5,895 nt of DNA. Origin: Flavobacteriales bacterium. Its GTDB lineage: Bacteria; Bacteroidota; Bacteroidia; Flavobacteriales; BACL11. The stretch spans positions 1-5,895 of the forward strand of contig JABJNS010000167.1 of NCBI GenBank assembly GCA_018664745.1. The letters are read 5' to 3'. This document shows, in pieces, positions 5,769 to 5,895 of this stretch; position 1 is the stretch's first letter; each line of letters begins with the position of its first letter. Made by a program: the position numbers and the translations under genes. The notes under the pieces were generated by a model. The model had not been told where the DNA came from. It saw only the letters and a list, made by a program, of their open reading frames with translations, and did no database searches.

Positions 5769-5895
5769 TGAAACAGATTACAAATACAATAATGATGATA
5801 AAGCCGGTAGGCTTTAGGTACAATGAGCAAACTGCTGTCAATAATTATTATCAGCAGGTATTAGATAATTTAACGGATGAACAAACCCAAGAAAA
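5768..5895 (+). CDS. ctlX: CtlX-like citrulline hydrolase, N-terminal fragment (3' partial)
   Basis: The first 42 codons of a gene cut off by the window end. The start MKQITNTIMMIKPVGFRYNE, followed by QTAVNNYYQQ, has the TxTIxMIxPxxFxxNExTAVNN pattern I associate with the CtlX family. Members are amidinohydrolase-fold enzymes annotated as citrulline utilization hydrolases. The catalytic residues lie in the missing part. The ATG overlaps the stop codon of the preceding guanidino hydrolase by one base, so the genes are almost certainly co-transcribed and translationally coupled. That pairing supports a joint role in arginine/citrulline breakdown. The family call rests only on the N-terminal pattern and the neighbour; a second arginine-deiminase-like enzyme is the main alternative. 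Confidence 0.7.
   Translation, partial: MKQITNTIMMIKPVGFRYNEQTAVNNYYQQVLDNLTDEQTQE

Overview
The window looks like the chromosome of a Bacteroidota bacterium, probably from the Flavobacteriia or a near relative. The DNA is AT-rich. The first gene ends in the gliding-motility/type IX secretion (type B) C-terminal domain, which is confined to this phylum. The intergenic regions carry the phylum's TAnnTTTG promoter -7 motif rather than a sigma70 -10 box, and obvious Shine-Dalgarno sequences are lacking.

Layout. (1) Positions 1-974, plus strand: the 3' end of a large secreted Ig/PKD-repeat protein with a type IX secretion signal. (2) Positions 975-1072: a compact regulatory region with a TTG-N20-TAnnTTTG promoter, two perfect TGTAAA-N6-TTTACA dyads whose centres are 42 bp apart, and a 14-bp palindrome near the predicted transcription start. 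(3) Positions 1073-1719, plus strand: a two-gene operon with a 4-nt overlap, coding for a four-helix membrane protein of unknown function and a 68-residue XRE-type repressor-like protein. (4) Positions 1711-4717, minus strand: ftsK (DNA translocase) followed by a lolA-like lipoprotein carrier, overlapping by 8 nt. The lolA tail overlaps the tail of the XRE gene by 9 nt. (5) Positions 4718-4853: a divergent intergenic region with a TAnnTTTG element very close to each start codon. (6) Positions 4854-5895, plus strand: two guanidine-modifying enzymes in tandem, an arginine-deiminase-type amidinotransferase-fold hydrolase and the N-terminus of a CtlX-like citrulline hydrolase, joined by a 1-nt overlap.

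How the parts work together. ftsK-lolA is core envelope and division machinery. The two guanidino enzymes probably form an arginine/citrulline degradation pair that could reach ornithine without carbamoyl phosphate (inference). The membrane protein/XRE pair is the least understood part. Its doubled operator-like dyads around its own promoter suggest a self-regulated module, placed between a surface-protein gene and the ftsK-lolA operon. No RNA genes, insertion sequences, CRISPR arrays or strong intrinsic terminators were seen.
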